The notes beneath the pieces are model-generated. The model ran no database searches. It saw only the letters and a program-made list of their open reading frames with translations, and was not told the DNA's origin. Shown piece after piece: positions 24,559 through 35,019 of a stretch of 64,000 nucleotides of DNA. Position 1 is the stretch's first letter; every line of letters starts with the position of its first letter. The translations under genes and the position numbers were made by a program. Source of the DNA: Chromohalobacter sarecensis (GTDB lineage: Bacteria; Pseudomonadota; Gammaproteobacteria; Pseudomonadales; Halomonadaceae); assembly GCF_023061135.1 (NCBI RefSeq), contig NZ_JAKGAN010000005.1, positions 186,001-250,000 of the forward strand, written 5' to 3'.

Positions 24559-25572
24559 ATGAAAACAATATGCTACGCCGCCGGTTTGACCCTCGGGCTC
24601 ACTGCTTTGCCCAGTCTGGCGCAGGCGGAAACGCTACGCCTGGCCCACGTATGGCCAGGTGGCTCCAAGATCGACACGGAAATCTTTCAGGCGTGGGCCG
24701 ATAGCGTGGAAGAAGACTCTGACGGTCGCTTGGAAGTTCAGGTGTTCCCGGGCCAGACGTTGGCCAAGTCGGACGCCACCTATGAGGCGGTGGTCGATGG
24801 TATCGCCGATATCGGGGCGACGGCCCAAGGCTATACGTCTGGGCGTTTTCCCCTGACCCAGGTTATCGAAGTCCCCGGTGTTTCCAACAGCAGTCGTCAA
24901 GGTTCCTGTGTCTTGCAGAAGCTCTATGATCAAGGCGACCTCGATCAGGAATATTCGGATTCGCACGTGCTTTTCATGTTCACGACCGGGCCTGGCTACC
25001 TGCACGCCAAGGAAAAGCTGCTCGAAAAGCCCAGCGACTTGGAAGGCATGCGCCTGCGTCGTCCGACCTCGTTGGTGGGTGACATGATGGAAGATCTTGG
25101 CGCGCAACCCGTCGGTATGCCGGCACCGGATATCTACACCTCGCTCCAGCGTGGCGTAATGGATGGCTTGAGCATCAATTGGGAAGGCGCCAAGACGTTC
25201 CGCGTCAACGAACTCGTCAATTACCACACCGAGGTGCCGCTATACGACCTGGCACTGATCGCGACGATGAACAAGGACGACTACGAGAACTTGCCGGACG
25301 ATCTCCAGAAAGTCGTCGACGAGCATAGCGGTATGGAATGGTCGATGAAGGCCGCCAGCGTTTACGATGGACTCATCGAAGAAGGTCGTCAGGAAGCGCT
25401 CGACGCGGGCGATGAAATCATCACCATCGATAACCCGTTGCAGGACGACGATTGGGGACCGGTTCTCAAGGACACGATCAATCGTTATGTGAGCGACTTA
25501 CAGGAAGACGGATTACCAGGGGCCCAGACGTACGACAACGTCATGACCCTCAAGGAATCCTGCGAGTCGTAA
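24559..25572 (+). CDS. TRAP transporter solute-binding protein, DctP family (second copy)
   Basis: 337-residue binding protein, paralogue of the one at 21644-22666. Signal peptide to about residue 23 (LAQA). Shares the two-cysteine layout (GSCVLQKLYDQ; C-terminal KESCES) and the segments ADIGATAQGYTSGRFPLTQ and GMPAPDIYTSLQRGVMDGLS. GAGG 7 nt before the ATG. It lies 71 bp after dctM on the same strand and ends at a strong bidirectional hairpin. Probably widens the substrate range of the same transporter; the ligand is unknown. Confidence 0.87.
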   Translation: MKTICYAAGLTLGLTALPSLAQAETLRLAHVWPGGSKIDTEIFQAWADSVEEDSDGRLEVQVFPGQTLAKSDATYEAVVDGIADIGATAQGYTSGRFPLTQVIEVPGVSNSSRQGSCVLQKLYDQGDLDQEYSDSHVLFMFTTGPGYLHAKEKLLEKPSDLEGMRLRRPTSLVGDMMEDLGAQPVGMPAPDIYTSLQRGVMDGLSINWEGAKTFRVNELVNYHTEVPLYDLALIATMNKDDYENLPDDLQKVVDEHSGMEWSMKAASVYDGLIEEGRQEALDAGDEIITIDNPLQDDDWGPVLKDTINRYVSDLQEDGLPGAQTYDNVMTLKESCES

Positions 25573-25584
25573 GTCACACCGCAT

Positions 25585-25619
25585 GGTCCGTCAGCGTGTG
25601 TCTGACGGACCGTCCTTTT
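25585..25619 (+). terminator. Bidirectional hairpin between the binding-protein gene and the convergent lysR
   Basis: Perfect 10-bp stem GGTCCGTCAG / CTGACGGACC with a 7-nt loop, then CCTTTTC. It lies 12 bp past the binding-protein stop and overlaps the last codons of the minus-strand LysR gene. Confidence 0.8.
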
Positions 25620-26517
25620 CATGCCCCGGGGCGATGGCCTCGATGAGCGTTTGACGGAACCACTCTTGCGCCGATGAGTCATCGGCATGGCGTGGCCAGT
25701 AAAGTGTTACCTCGACATTCGGCACGTCGAAAGGCAGCTCACATATCTGTAGGGCGGCTTCCCGAGCAAAGATTTGCGCGATCTGCTGGGGGAGTATCGC
25801 CAGCAATTCTGAATTCTCCAGGATACGAGGCAACGCCGAGAAGTGAGGCACGACGACGCTGACTTTGCGGCTGATGTCATGTGCCTTCAATATATCTTCG
25901 ACGAGCCCGTGGCCCGATGATGGCGAGATGACGATGTGATGTTCTTGTGTAAAGGTCTCCATGTCGAGCGTCTGCTGAACGCGTGGATGCTGCTTGCTTA
26001 GCAAGCAGACATAGCGCTCCTCAATAATGGCTTTCTTCCCCAGGCTGGGCGCCGTTATATCCCGGCTGCAAACGACGGCATCGACACTTTTATTGTCGAA
26101 CCATGCGTTGATCTTCTCTATTTCCAGCGGCACGACCTCAAGCTCTACATGTGGCGCTAGCGCCTGCATGCGCTGAAGAATCGCAGGCAGCAGTGTCGTT
26201 TCTCCCAAATCGGTCAATGCCAGCCGAAAACGCCGCTGCGAGTGGCGAGGATCGAAATGCTGATTGTCGCTGATGGTGTGCTCGATCTGCGTCAAGGCAT
26301 GGCGAAAAGACGCGTAGACCTGCGTGGCAAGGAAAGTGGGCTCCATGCCATCGCGCGTTCTGGAAAAGAGAGGGTCATTGAAAAGTTCGCGAAGCCTGGA
26401 AAGAGAATAGCTGACGGAGGGTTGGGTGACATTGAGCCGGTGCGCGGCGAGGGTAACGCTACGCGATTCATACAGTGTCACGAATGTCCGTATGAGATTA
26501 AGGTCTATAGGGCGCAT
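25591..26517 (-). CDS. LysR-family regulator, divergent from benzoylformate decarboxylase
   Basis: 308-residue LysR protein. The N-terminal winged helix (DLNLIRTFVTLYESRSVTLAAHRLNVTQPSVSYSLSRLRELF, split by its helices over residues 4-50) is followed by the effector-binding domain from about 90. The MRPIDLNLIRTF opening is typical of the NodD/LeuO-like branch. It is divergent from mdlC, 97 bp away, so it most likely controls that gene and perhaps the flanking TRAP binding proteins. An AGGA lies 11 nt before the ATG, which is a long spacing. Confidence 0.87.
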   Translation of the reverse strand: MRPIDLNLIRTFVTLYESRSVTLAAHRLNVTQPSVSYSLSRLRELFNDPLFSRTRDGMEPTFLATQVYASFRHALTQIEHTISDNQHFDPRHSQRRFRLALTDLGETTLLPAILQRMQALAPHVELEVVPLEIEKINAWFDNKSVDAVVCSRDITAPSLGKKAIIEERYVCLLSKQHPRVQQTLDMETFTQEHHIVISPSSGHGLVEDILKAHDISRKVSVVVPHFSALPRILENSELLAILPQQIAQIFAREAALQICELPFDVPNVEVTLYWPRHADDSSAQEWFRQTLIEAIAPGHEKDGPSDTR

Positions 26518-26566
26518 TCGAATAAGTCCTGTTTATTTTGTATAGAAAGAATAATGATTTGAGTAG

Positions 26567-28201
<1,635 letters not shown>

Positions 28202-28285
28202 AAAACGCCTTGCATAACAAGCACGTCGCCAGATTGTGAATGCCACACGACCGTACACATCACACAACGATAACGAGGTCATATA

Positions 28286-29308
28286 ATGAAACACGCCATC
28301 TCATGCTGCCTTCTGGGGCTCGGGCTTACCGCTGCGGCAAGCGGTGTCCAGGCCGATACCACGCTGCGTCTGGGCCACCTGTGGCCGGCGCAATCCGCCG
28401 TCAATCAAGATCTCATCGAGGCCTGGGCGAAGCAGGTCAAGGAAGATTCCGATGGGGCGCTTCAAGTAGAGATATATCCCTCGCAGACGTTGAGCAAGGC
28501 GAACAGCGCCTACGAAGGGGTGGTCAACGGCGTTGCTGATATCACCATCACGCTGCAGGGCTATACGGCGGGGCGCTTCCCGCTTTCCGAGATCGTGCAA
28601 TTGCCCGGCGTCTCCGCCAGCGCGCCGCAAGGGGCGTGCATCCTGCAGTCGCTCTACGACGATAATGATTTGGGTGATGAGTACGCCGATTCGCATCCGC
28701 TGTTCTTTTTCACCACCGGGCCGGCCCCCCTGCATACGCGCGAAACCGAGGTCCAGTCACCCGAGGATCTCGAGGGGCTGCGTATCCGTACGCCCAGCGA
28801 GGTCTCCAGTGACATGCTGGAAAGCATGGGCGCCGATCCGGTGGGCATGCCGGCACCGGACATCTATACCTCGATGCAGCGTGGCGTGATCGATGGCCTG
28901 AGCCTGCCTTGGGAGGCCATGAAGGTCTTTCAGGTCAATGAGCTGGCCAACTACCACTTGGATATTCCCTATTACACGGGTGCCCTGATGGCCATCATGA
29001 ACCGCGACACATACGAGGCGCTGTCACCCGAGGCACGTAAGGCGATCGACGCCAACAGCGGCATGCGCTGGGCCGAGAAAGCGGGCAAGGTATTCTACAG
29101 GCTCGATACCCAAGGCAAGGAACAGGCGCGCGAGCAGGGCGACACGATCCATAGCGTCGAGGATCCCTTGAATGACCCGCAGTGGTCCGGCCCCTTGAAG
29201 CGAGGCACCGAGCATTACCTCGAACGTCTGAAAGAACGTGGCATCGACAATGCTCAGGCGATCTACGATAAGGCCTTGTCCTTGCGTGATGGCAAATGCG
29301 CGTTGTAA
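28286..29308 (+). CDS. TRAP transporter solute-binding protein, DctP family (third copy)
   Basis: 340-residue periplasmic protein, paralogue of those at 21644 and 24559. Signal peptide to about residue 23 (GVQA). It has the same cysteine layout (GACILQSLYDD; C-terminal GKCAL) and core blocks (VADITITLQGYTAGRFPLSEIVQLPG split over residues 76-100). The binding-site block differs: GLRIRTPSEV instead of RRPT, so ligand preference may differ. It follows mdlC by 84 bp on the same strand, which hints at benzoylformate or a similar 2-oxo aromatic acid as ligand. No membrane genes accompany it. Confidence 0.87.
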   Translation: MKHAISCCLLGLGLTAAASGVQADTTLRLGHLWPAQSAVNQDLIEAWAKQVKEDSDGALQVEIYPSQTLSKANSAYEGVVNGVADITITLQGYTAGRFPLSEIVQLPGVSASAPQGACILQSLYDDNDLGDEYADSHPLFFFTTGPAPLHTRETEVQSPEDLEGLRIRTPSEVSSDMLESMGADPVGMPAPDIYTSMQRGVIDGLSLPWEAMKVFQVNELANYHLDIPYYTGALMAIMNRDTYEALSPEARKAIDANSGMRWAEKAGKVFYRLDTQGKEQAREQGDTIHSVEDPLNDPQWSGPLKRGTEHYLERLKERGIDNAQAIYDKALSLRDGKCAL

Positions 29309-29332
29309 TGCAGCTACACTCGCGTGACACGA

Positions 29333-29352
29333 CGCCGCCTTACGAGGCGGCG
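29333..29352 (+). terminator. Hairpin after the third TRAP binding-protein gene
   Basis: Perfect 8-bp stem CGCCGCCT / AGGCGGCG with tetraloop TACG, 24 bp past the stop codon, followed by CCGTTGTGTTT. The T-run is interrupted. Confidence 0.6.
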
Positions 29353-29519
29353 CCGTTGTGTTTCACGGCAATGAGTCGATGGCGATAATCTGCGTCGCCA
29401 TGGCCGGTACCAAGCGCCTGCTGGTATCCTCTTCTCACTGATGCCGACCTTGGCGGGGTCGCGACATCGCGCTTCATGTGTGCGTTGCACCCCTGCCCGT
29501 GATTCGTGAGGACACCGCG

Positions 29520-30446
29520 ATGCTGAGCGCTCGCGTCAAGCTGCGCCATCTCATGGCGTTTCAGGAAGTCGCGCGACTGCAGAGCTTGGCCAAGGCCGCG
29601 CAGGCGCTTTCCATCACCCAGCCAGCGATGTCCAAGACGATTCGCGAGCTGGAAGAGATTCTCGAGACGACGCTCTTCGAGCGCAGCCCGCAAGGCGCTA
29701 CCTTGACCGCCGCCGGTTTGACCCTGCTGCGTCACGCCGGCCCGGCGCTGCGCAGCCTGGGCGAGGGGTTTCAGGCGGTACGGGATACTGCCCAGCAGGA
29801 AGCGGTGGTGCGTCTGGGTGCGCTGTCGACTGTCGAGGAAGGCTTGCTTCCTCGGGCGCTGCATCGCCTGCATGCCCAGGCACCGCAATGGCGCGTTCAT
29901 GTGGTGACGGGGCCCAGCGCTTACCTGCTCTCCCGCCTACGAATGGGGGAGTTGGACGCGGTGGCCGGACGCATGAGCGAAGCGCGCGAAATTCGCGGCC
30001 TGCAGTTCGAGCACCTGTATTATGAGCCGCTGGTGCTGGTGGTGCGCGCCGGACATCCGCTGTTGGCGCACGACACACTGGAAAGCGAAGCGTTGACCGC
30101 CCATGCATGGATCGTCCCACCAACGTCGACCACCCTGCGTGATCAGGTCGAGCGCTTCTGGGTCGAGCAAGGCGCCGAGCCGCCGCGTATCGCGTTGGAA
30201 ACCTTGTCGCTCTCGCTGAGCCGTCGTTACGCCCTGGCCAGCGACGCGCTGTGGGTCGCGCCTCTCGATGCGGTACGCGAGGATCTCCGCGATGGCCGTC
30301 TGGCACGCTTGCCCGTGCGCCTGGAATCACGGGGCGGCTCCGTCGGGGTGTGCACCAACATTGCCCTGCCGCGCAACCCCGGTGTCGACGCCTTGAGCGC
30401 GTGTCTGCGCGATATCGTTGCCGAAATGGCAGCGCCTTCGGTGTGA
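29520..30446 (+). CDS. pcaQ: LysR-family activator of pcaHG (PcaQ)
   Basis: 308-residue LysR protein. The helix-turn-helix at about 7-65 (LRHLMAFQEVARLQSLAKAA and SITQPAMSKTIRELEE) and the opening MLSARVKLRHL are characteristic of PcaQ. The start at 29520 has GAGGA 7 nt upstream; 14 residues of open frame before it are not family sequence. It lies 172 bp upstream of pcaH in the same direction, and a near-consensus PcaQ box stands between the two genes, which supports the assignment. Confidence 0.88.
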   Translation: MLSARVKLRHLMAFQEVARLQSLAKAAQALSITQPAMSKTIRELEEILETTLFERSPQGATLTAAGLTLLRHAGPALRSLGEGFQAVRDTAQQEAVVRLGALSTVEEGLLPRALHRLHAQAPQWRVHVVTGPSAYLLSRLRMGELDAVAGRMSEAREIRGLQFEHLYYEPLVLVVRAGHPLLAHDTLESEALTAHAWIVPPTSTTLRDQVERFWVEQGAEPPRIALETLSLSLSRRYALASDALWVAPLDAVREDLRDGRLARLPVRLESRGGSVGVCTNIALPRNPGVDALSACLRDIVAEMAAPSV

Positions 30447-30496
30447 CGGCGCTCGGTCGCATGCTTATGCCTTCGTCTTATAGACCTTTGGCCGAT

Positions 30497-30512
30497 ATAT
30501 CCTCTGGGTTAT
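30497..30512 (+). promoter_or_regulatory. PcaQ box upstream of pcaH
   Basis: ATATCC-TCTG-GGTTAT matches the known rhizobial PcaQ motif ATAACC-N4-GGTTAA with one mismatch in each arm and the exact 4-bp spacing. It lies 107 bp before the pcaH start. The comparison motif is from memory of the literature. Confidence 0.6.
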
Positions 30513-30618
30513 AGCGGTGGTCGGCCATTTCAATTGGCAGGCCGGGCCAGGCCCGGACAATGAGGCATGATATCGCGGCGTTCGCTCGTGCCGCGGTCCT
30601 TTCGATCAGGAGATCCGC

Positions 30619-31365
30619 ATGCCTCGCAACGATAACAAGCGCTTCGTCGAGCGCGACCGTAACTGGCACCCTCCGGCCTATGCGCCGGGCTACAAGACGA
30701 CGGTGGCGCGCTCCCCCAACCAGGCCTACGTCAGCATGCAGGCGCCCAGCGTCTCCGAACTCGGCGGCCCGGACTTCTCGCGCCTGCGCATGGGGCCCCA
30801 CGACAACGACTTGCTGCTCAACTATCGTGAAGATCCCGCGCGCACCGGGCAGGCCGGATTGCCCATCGGTGAACGCATCATCATGTTCGGCCGCGTCGTC
30901 GATCAGTTCGGCAAGCCGGTGCCCAACACGCTGGTGGAAATGTGGCAGGCCAATGCTGGCGGGCGCTACCGCCACAAGAAGGATGGCTACCTGGCGCCGC
31001 TCGACCCCAACTTCGGTGGTGTGGGGCGCTGCCTGAGCGACGACGAAGGCTGGTATCGCTTCCGTACCGTCAAGCCCGGCCCTTATCCCTGGCCCAATAA
31101 CATCAATAGCTGGCGCCCGGCGCATATCCACGTCTCGGTGATGGGTCCGTCGATTTCTACACGGCTGATCACGCAGATGTATTTCGAGGGTGATCCGCTG
31201 ATTCCGCTGTGCCCCATCGTGGATACCCTGCGCGACCCCGAGGCCGTGGAGACGATGACCGGTCGTCTCGACATGGCGCGTAGCCGCTCGATGGATTGCC
31301 TGGCCTACCGTTTCGACCTGGTGGTCCGCGGCGAACTGCAAACCTATTTCGAGAATCAGGGGTAA
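30619..31365 (+). CDS. pcaH: Protocatechuate 3,4-dioxygenase beta subunit
   Basis: 248-residue catalytic subunit of the intradiol dioxygenase that opens protocatechuate to 3-carboxymuconate. The four Fe(III) ligands are present with the family's exact spacing: Y117, Y156, H169 and H171 (39, 13 and 2 residues apart). The N-terminal [11 protein letters not shown] and [14 protein letters not shown] segments are diagnostic. AGGAG precedes the ATG. It forms an operon with pcaG, 3 bp away, behind pcaQ. Confidence 0.96.
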   Translation: MPRNDNKRFVERDRNWHPPAYAPGYKTTVARSPNQAYVSMQAPSVSELGGPDFSRLRMGPHDNDLLLNYREDPARTGQAGLPIGERIIMFGRVVDQFGKPVPNTLVEMWQANAGGRYRHKKDGYLAPLDPNFGGVGRCLSDDEGWYRFRTVKPGPYPWPNNINSWRPAHIHVSVMGPSISTRLITQMYFEGDPLIPLCPIVDTLRDPEAVETMTGRLDMARSRSMDCLAYRFDLVVRGELQTYFENQG

Positions 31366-31368
31366 ATC

Positions 31369-32001
31369 ATGCAACAGCCGAACTCACAGCCCTGCGCTGA
31401 AACCATGCTGCGTGAAACCGCGTCGCAGACGGCCGGCCCCTACGTGCATATCGGCCTGGCCCTGGATATCGCCGGCTTGCCGCCGCGCGAGGAAGAAATC
31501 TGGAACCGGCTTGCGTCGCCGGAGGCCGACGGCGAGGCCATCGAGCTCGTGGGGCGCGTCATCGACGGCAACGGCGACCTGGTGCGCGATGCCTTGCTGG
31601 AAGCCTGGCAGGCGGACGCGCATGGCGACTACCAGTGCGAATTCGATCTACGCGCGCCCTTCAACAGCTTCGGGCGCACCGCGACCACGGCGGAAAACGA
31701 CGGCGAGTGGTGCTTTCACACCGTCAAGCCGGGCCAGGCCACGCGTCGCGATGGTCGCCTGATGGCGCCGCACGTCACGCTCGCCGTGTTCGCGCGTGGC
31801 ATCAATATCCAGTTGCATACGCGTTTGTACTTCGAGGACGAAGCCGAGGCCAACGCGGCTTGCCCGGTGCTCAATGCGGTCGAGTCGCCCACCCGGCGTC
31901 AGACGCTGATCGCCACGCGCGAAGAAGGCGAGGGCAAGCCCCGCTATCGCTTCGACATTCGCCTTCAGGGCGAGGGCGAGACGGTGTTCTTCGACTTCTG
32001 A
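31369..32001 (+). CDS. pcaG: Protocatechuate 3,4-dioxygenase alpha subunit
   Basis: 210-residue structural subunit homologous to PcaH but without the full set of iron ligands, as expected for alpha subunits. Blocks RETASQTAGPYVHIGLA, GRVIDGNGDLVRDALLEAWQAD and HVTLAVFARGINIQLHTRLYF (each within its own helix or strand) identify it. It starts 3 bp after pcaH. The two subunits assemble as repeated alpha-beta units. Confidence 0.95.
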   Translation: MQQPNSQPCAETMLRETASQTAGPYVHIGLALDIAGLPPREEEIWNRLASPEADGEAIELVGRVIDGNGDLVRDALLEAWQADAHGDYQCEFDLRAPFNSFGRTATTAENDGEWCFHTVKPGQATRRDGRLMAPHVTLAVFARGINIQLHTRLYFEDEAEANAACPVLNAVESPTRRQTLIATREEGEGKPRYRFDIRLQGEGETVFFDF

Positions 32002-32050
32002 GTGCGGTCACTCGAGTACGTGCTGCCAGAACGCCGCTCAAGCGCTTCCA

Positions 32051-32995
32051 TCAAAGAAAGCCGGCTAGCTCGTCGCTCCCCAGGTTGGCGCCGGTGACGA
32101 TGACTACGATATCGCCTTGCGGCGGCAGCGTGGCGGCATCTTCCAGCAGGGCGGCCACGCCCACGGCGGCGCCGGGCTCCGCGACCAGCTTGGTCTGGTA
32201 GAGCAGATGGCGTATGGCGCGGTGAATGGCCTCTTCGTCCACGGCGAGGAGCGCGGCGACGTGACGGCGACTCAGCGGATAGGTGTGTTCGCCGACGATG
32301 GCGGCGGCCAGGCTCTTGGCGCAGCTTTCGACCCTGTCGAGCTTCGCCGGGCCGCCTTGGGCCCAGGCATGCGCCATGCTGGCCGCCCCGCTGGGTTCCA
32401 CGCCGATCAGCGAGAGCGAGGGACGCAGTGCCGAGGTGGCCACTCCGATGCCCCCGATCAACCCACCCCCACCGACCGGGCACAGGATTGCCTGCGCGTC
32501 GGGCGCCTGCTCGAGTACCTCGAGCCCCAGCGTGCCCTGGCCGGCGATGATGCGTTCGTCGTCATACGGATGAACTAGCGTCAAGCCGCGTTCCTCGACC
32601 AGGTCATGCATCAATGCCCAGGCCGCGTTGATATCGCCATGCAGGATGACCTCCGCCCCCAGCGCGCGGCTGCCTTCTACCTTGAAGGGGCTGGCATTCT
32701 CGGGCATCACGATGGTCACGGGTACGCTCCGCTGGCGTGCCGCCCAGGCCAGCCCCAGGGCGTGGTTGCCGGCGGATACGGCACCCAGTCCGCCGCTGAG
32801 TTCCTCGTCACTGGCCGTGCCCAGCCAGTTCAGCGAGCCGCGCGCCTTGAAGGAACCGGTGTGCTGTAGTGATTCGGCCTTGAGCCACACACGCCGCCTC
32901 AGACGATCGGAAAGCGCGTGATCGAGCACCAGCGGTGTCGGCGCGAGGGCCTTGGCGATACGGCGCCGCGCGCGCTGAACATCGCTCACTTCCAT
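32051..32995 (-). CDS. Threonine/serine dehydratase-like PLP enzyme
   Basis: 314-residue fold-type II PLP enzyme. The PLP-binding Lys is K50 in TGSFKARGS, and the phosphate-binding glycine loop is PVGGGGLIGG at about 167-176. It lacks the C-terminal ACT regulatory domain of biosynthetic IlvA, so a catabolic threonine/serine dehydratase role is most likely. The EutB-type hydroxyectoine-derived dehydratase known from halophiles belongs to the same family and is an alternative. It overlaps the upstream thioredoxin-like gene by 10 bp, so the two are co-transcribed. No clear link to aromatic catabolism. Confidence 0.78.
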   Translation of the reverse strand: MEVSDVQRARRRIAKALAPTPLVLDHALSDRLRRRVWLKAESLQHTGSFKARGSLNWLGTASDEELSGGLGAVSAGNHALGLAWAARQRSVPVTIVMPENASPFKVEGSRALGAEVILHGDINAAWALMHDLVEERGLTLVHPYDDERIIAGQGTLGLEVLEQAPDAQAILCPVGGGGLIGGIGVATSALRPSLSLIGVEPSGAASMAHAWAQGGPAKLDRVESCAKSLAAAIVGEHTYPLSRRHVAALLAVDEEAIHRAIRHLLYQTKLVAEPGAAVGVAALLEDAATLPPQGDIVVIVTGANLGSDELAGFL

Positions 32996-33534
32996 TTGAT
33001 GTTGCAGCCCATGGAGGGGATTTGCTGGGCCGACGGTGCGCGGTCCGCGAGCACGGCGTCGGCGGCGGCGCGTAAATCTTCCCCGGTGGCGGGCGTTTCC
33101 TTGCTGGGCCGGCTGGCATCGAACTGGCCGCGATAAGCCAGGCGATGCTCGTAGTCGAAGAGGAAGAAGTCCGGCGTGCAGGCCGCTTCGAAGGCGCGCG
33201 CCACGTCCTGGCTCTCGTCCACCAGATAATGAAAGGTGTAGCCGCGTGCGTCGATTTCCTCGCGCATACGCTCGGGGCTGTCGTCCGGATGGGCGTGAAA
33301 GTCGTTGCTGTTGATGGCGATCACCGTCAGCCCCTTGGCCTGGTACTCGCGGGAGAAGTCGGCGAAGGCATCCGCGATATGCTTGACGAAGGGGCAGTGG
33401 TTGCAGATGAACGCTACTAGCACCGGGCGTCCGGCGAAGTCTGCGCTGTCGACCTCCTTGCCCTCGGCATTGGGAAGACGAAATGCCGGCAGTGGCGAGC
33501 CCAGCTCGATCATGGTGGAAGGCGTCAATGACAT
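32986..33534 (-). CDS. Thioredoxin-fold protein (AhpC/TSA-like) with CxxC
   Basis: 182-residue cytoplasmic redoxin. The active-site motif C44-N-H-C47 (FICNHCPFVKH) follows a redoxin core beginning at about residue 10 (LGSPLPAFRLPNAEGKEV). The family, annotated as thioredoxin-like or redoxin proteins, is widespread and poorly characterised. The ATG at 33534 follows AGGAGG; an extra 20 residues upstream are open but unlikely. It leads a two-gene unit with the PLP dehydratase. Confidence 0.82.
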   Translation of the reverse strand: MSLTPSTMIELGSPLPAFRLPNAEGKEVDSADFAGRPVLVAFICNHCPFVKHIADAFADFSREYQAKGLTVIAINSNDFHAHPDDSPERMREEIDARGYTFHYLVDESQDVARAFEAACTPDFFLFDYEHRLAYRGQFDASRPSKETPATGEDLRAAADAVLADRAPSAQQIPSMGCNIKWK

Positions 33535-33649
33535 GGGGACCTCCTGTGCGCGATGGATATCAACCACGCCTGGCAACAGGCGCGATGCATGCATTCATTC
33601 TAGGCGCGGTTGGCCCCGGAGAGACAAATATGCTTTTGGGTGCCTCCGC

Positions 33650-34816
33650 CTAGGTATGTCGGGCGGGCGTCAGATTGTGCCGAGCGAGTAGGGCGATGAG
33701 CAGCAGCAGTAGGGCGGCGATGCTGAACAATAGTGTGAGATCGCCGAGGCTGAAGAGTAGAGCGCCGAGAAACGGCCCGCTGGCCATGCCCATGAAGCGA
33801 AAGAAATTGTAGAGCCCCACGGCGGTGGCGCGGTGGGTGACGAAGACGCGCGTCAGCAGCGCGGTCTGCGCGGGCAGCGAGAGGCCCAGCAGCAGGCCGA
33901 AAATAAAGGTGGTGGTGATGAGCATCGCCAGCGAGTGCATCGTCGTGACGAGAAAGACCACGACATCGATGGCCCCCAGTAGTGTGGTGGCTACCAATAG
34001 GCTTTCCGTCGACAGACGTTTCTGCACACGGCTGCTCAGGAAACTGCCCAGCACCAGGGCCACGGAAAGCGGCAGGAACATCAGCCCTTTCTGGGCCACG
34101 GTGAGCGTATAGCCCCGGTCGAGGATCACCGGCAAATAGACCAGGAAATTATAGTAAATGTAGAACTGCACAAAACCCAGAATGCCGAGGGTCAGCCCCT
34201 GTCGATCGCGCGCAATGCGGGCATATTCGGCCATATCGATTTTGCGGGCAGGGCCGGCGGGCTTGGTCTCCCGGAGCAATGCCCAATTGATGATGCCGAT
34301 CAGCGCTCCGGCGATGGCCAGCGCCAGAAAGACGAAGTGATAGTCGAGCCGACCGGCGATGAAGCCGCCCGCTACGGGCCCGATGACGGGGCCGAGCGCG
34401 ACCATCATCTGGAAGGTGCCCATCGCCTTGAGGCGCTCCTCGCCTTGGAAAAGATCGCCGATGACGGTGACGGCGACCACCGACCCCGTCGCGATCCCCA
34501 CCGCCTGGAACACGCGGAAGAAGAGCAGCGAGGTGATGTGATCGGCATAGAAACAGCCGATCGACGCCGCGACGTAAAGCGCGATCCCGGGGAGCAAGAC
34601 TTTCTTGCGTCCCAGACTGTCGGTCAGCGGACCGTAGAGGATCTGCATGAAGGCGATGATGAAGGTAAACACCGAGATACTGGCGTTGATGAGCAGCTGG
34701 CTGGTGGCCAGCGTGTCTTGCAGCTCGGGGAGGATGGGAACGTAGACGGTTTGAGTAAAAGGGCCCAGAAAAGCGGCGAATGACACTGAATACGCAATTG
34801 CCTTTTTATGAACCAT
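33650..34816 (-). CDS. MFS transporter of the drug:H+ antiporter-1 type
   Basis: 388-residue major facilitator protein with 12 predicted helices. The motif-A loop reads GPLTDSLGRKKVLL between helices 2 and 3, and the motif-C-like segment GPVIGPVAGGFIAGRL is in helix 5, which is typical of exporters of the DHA1 (Bcr/CflA) type. It stands at the end of the gallate-type operon, 35 bp beyond the gallate dioxygenase remnant. Gallate importers are usually of the AAHS type, so this one may instead export a toxic aromatic or intermediate; direction is uncertain. Confidence 0.82.
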   Translation of the reverse strand: MVHKKAIAYSVSFAAFLGPFTQTVYVPILPELQDTLATSQLLINASISVFTFIIAFMQILYGPLTDSLGRKKVLLPGIALYVAASIGCFYADHITSLLFFRVFQAVGIATGSVVAVTVIGDLFQGEERLKAMGTFQMMVALGPVIGPVAGGFIAGRLDYHFVFLALAIAGALIGIINWALLRETKPAGPARKIDMAEYARIARDRQGLTLGILGFVQFYIYYNFLVYLPVILDRGYTLTVAQKGLMFLPLSVALVLGSFLSSRVQKRLSTESLLVATTLLGAIDVVVFLVTTMHSLAMLITTTFIFGLLLGLSLPAQTALLTRVFVTHRATAVGLYNFFRFMGMASGPFLGALLFSLGDLTLLFSIAALLLLLIALLARHNLTPARHT

Positions 34817-34851
34817 CGAACGTTCCCAGGGTGGTGAAATAAAACGTTAGC

Positions 34852-34992
34852 TTAGCAAGTATCTGGCGACGGAGTCTCGTCGGTATCCCGGCGGCGGGCC
34901 ACGGAGTAGGTGACCTGTTGATTGGCGTGATCCACGGCGAAGCCGATGGTCGGGGTGTGGGAAACGCCGAGTCCGCCGATGATATGTGCCAT
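34852..34992 (-). pseudogene. Internally deleted gallate dioxygenase (galA/desB) remnant, 46 codons
   Basis: A short frame with a good ribosome site (GAGG 8 nt before the ATG) encodes MAHIIGGLGVSHTPTIGFAV, the N-terminus of gallate dioxygenases (GalA/DesB), including the metal-ligand His of the SHTPT motif. After about residue 23 it jumps directly to NQQVTYSVARRR, which resembles the C-terminal tail of the same enzymes (N-x-x-x-TYSVA). The roughly 370 codons between are missing with the frame retained. It lies 27 bp after ligB in the gallate-type operon. The tail match is from recalled sequences and needs a database check. It cannot be an active dioxygenase. Confidence 0.72.
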
Positions 34993-35019
34993 CTTCATTA
35001 CCTCGTTCGAATGTGGACG

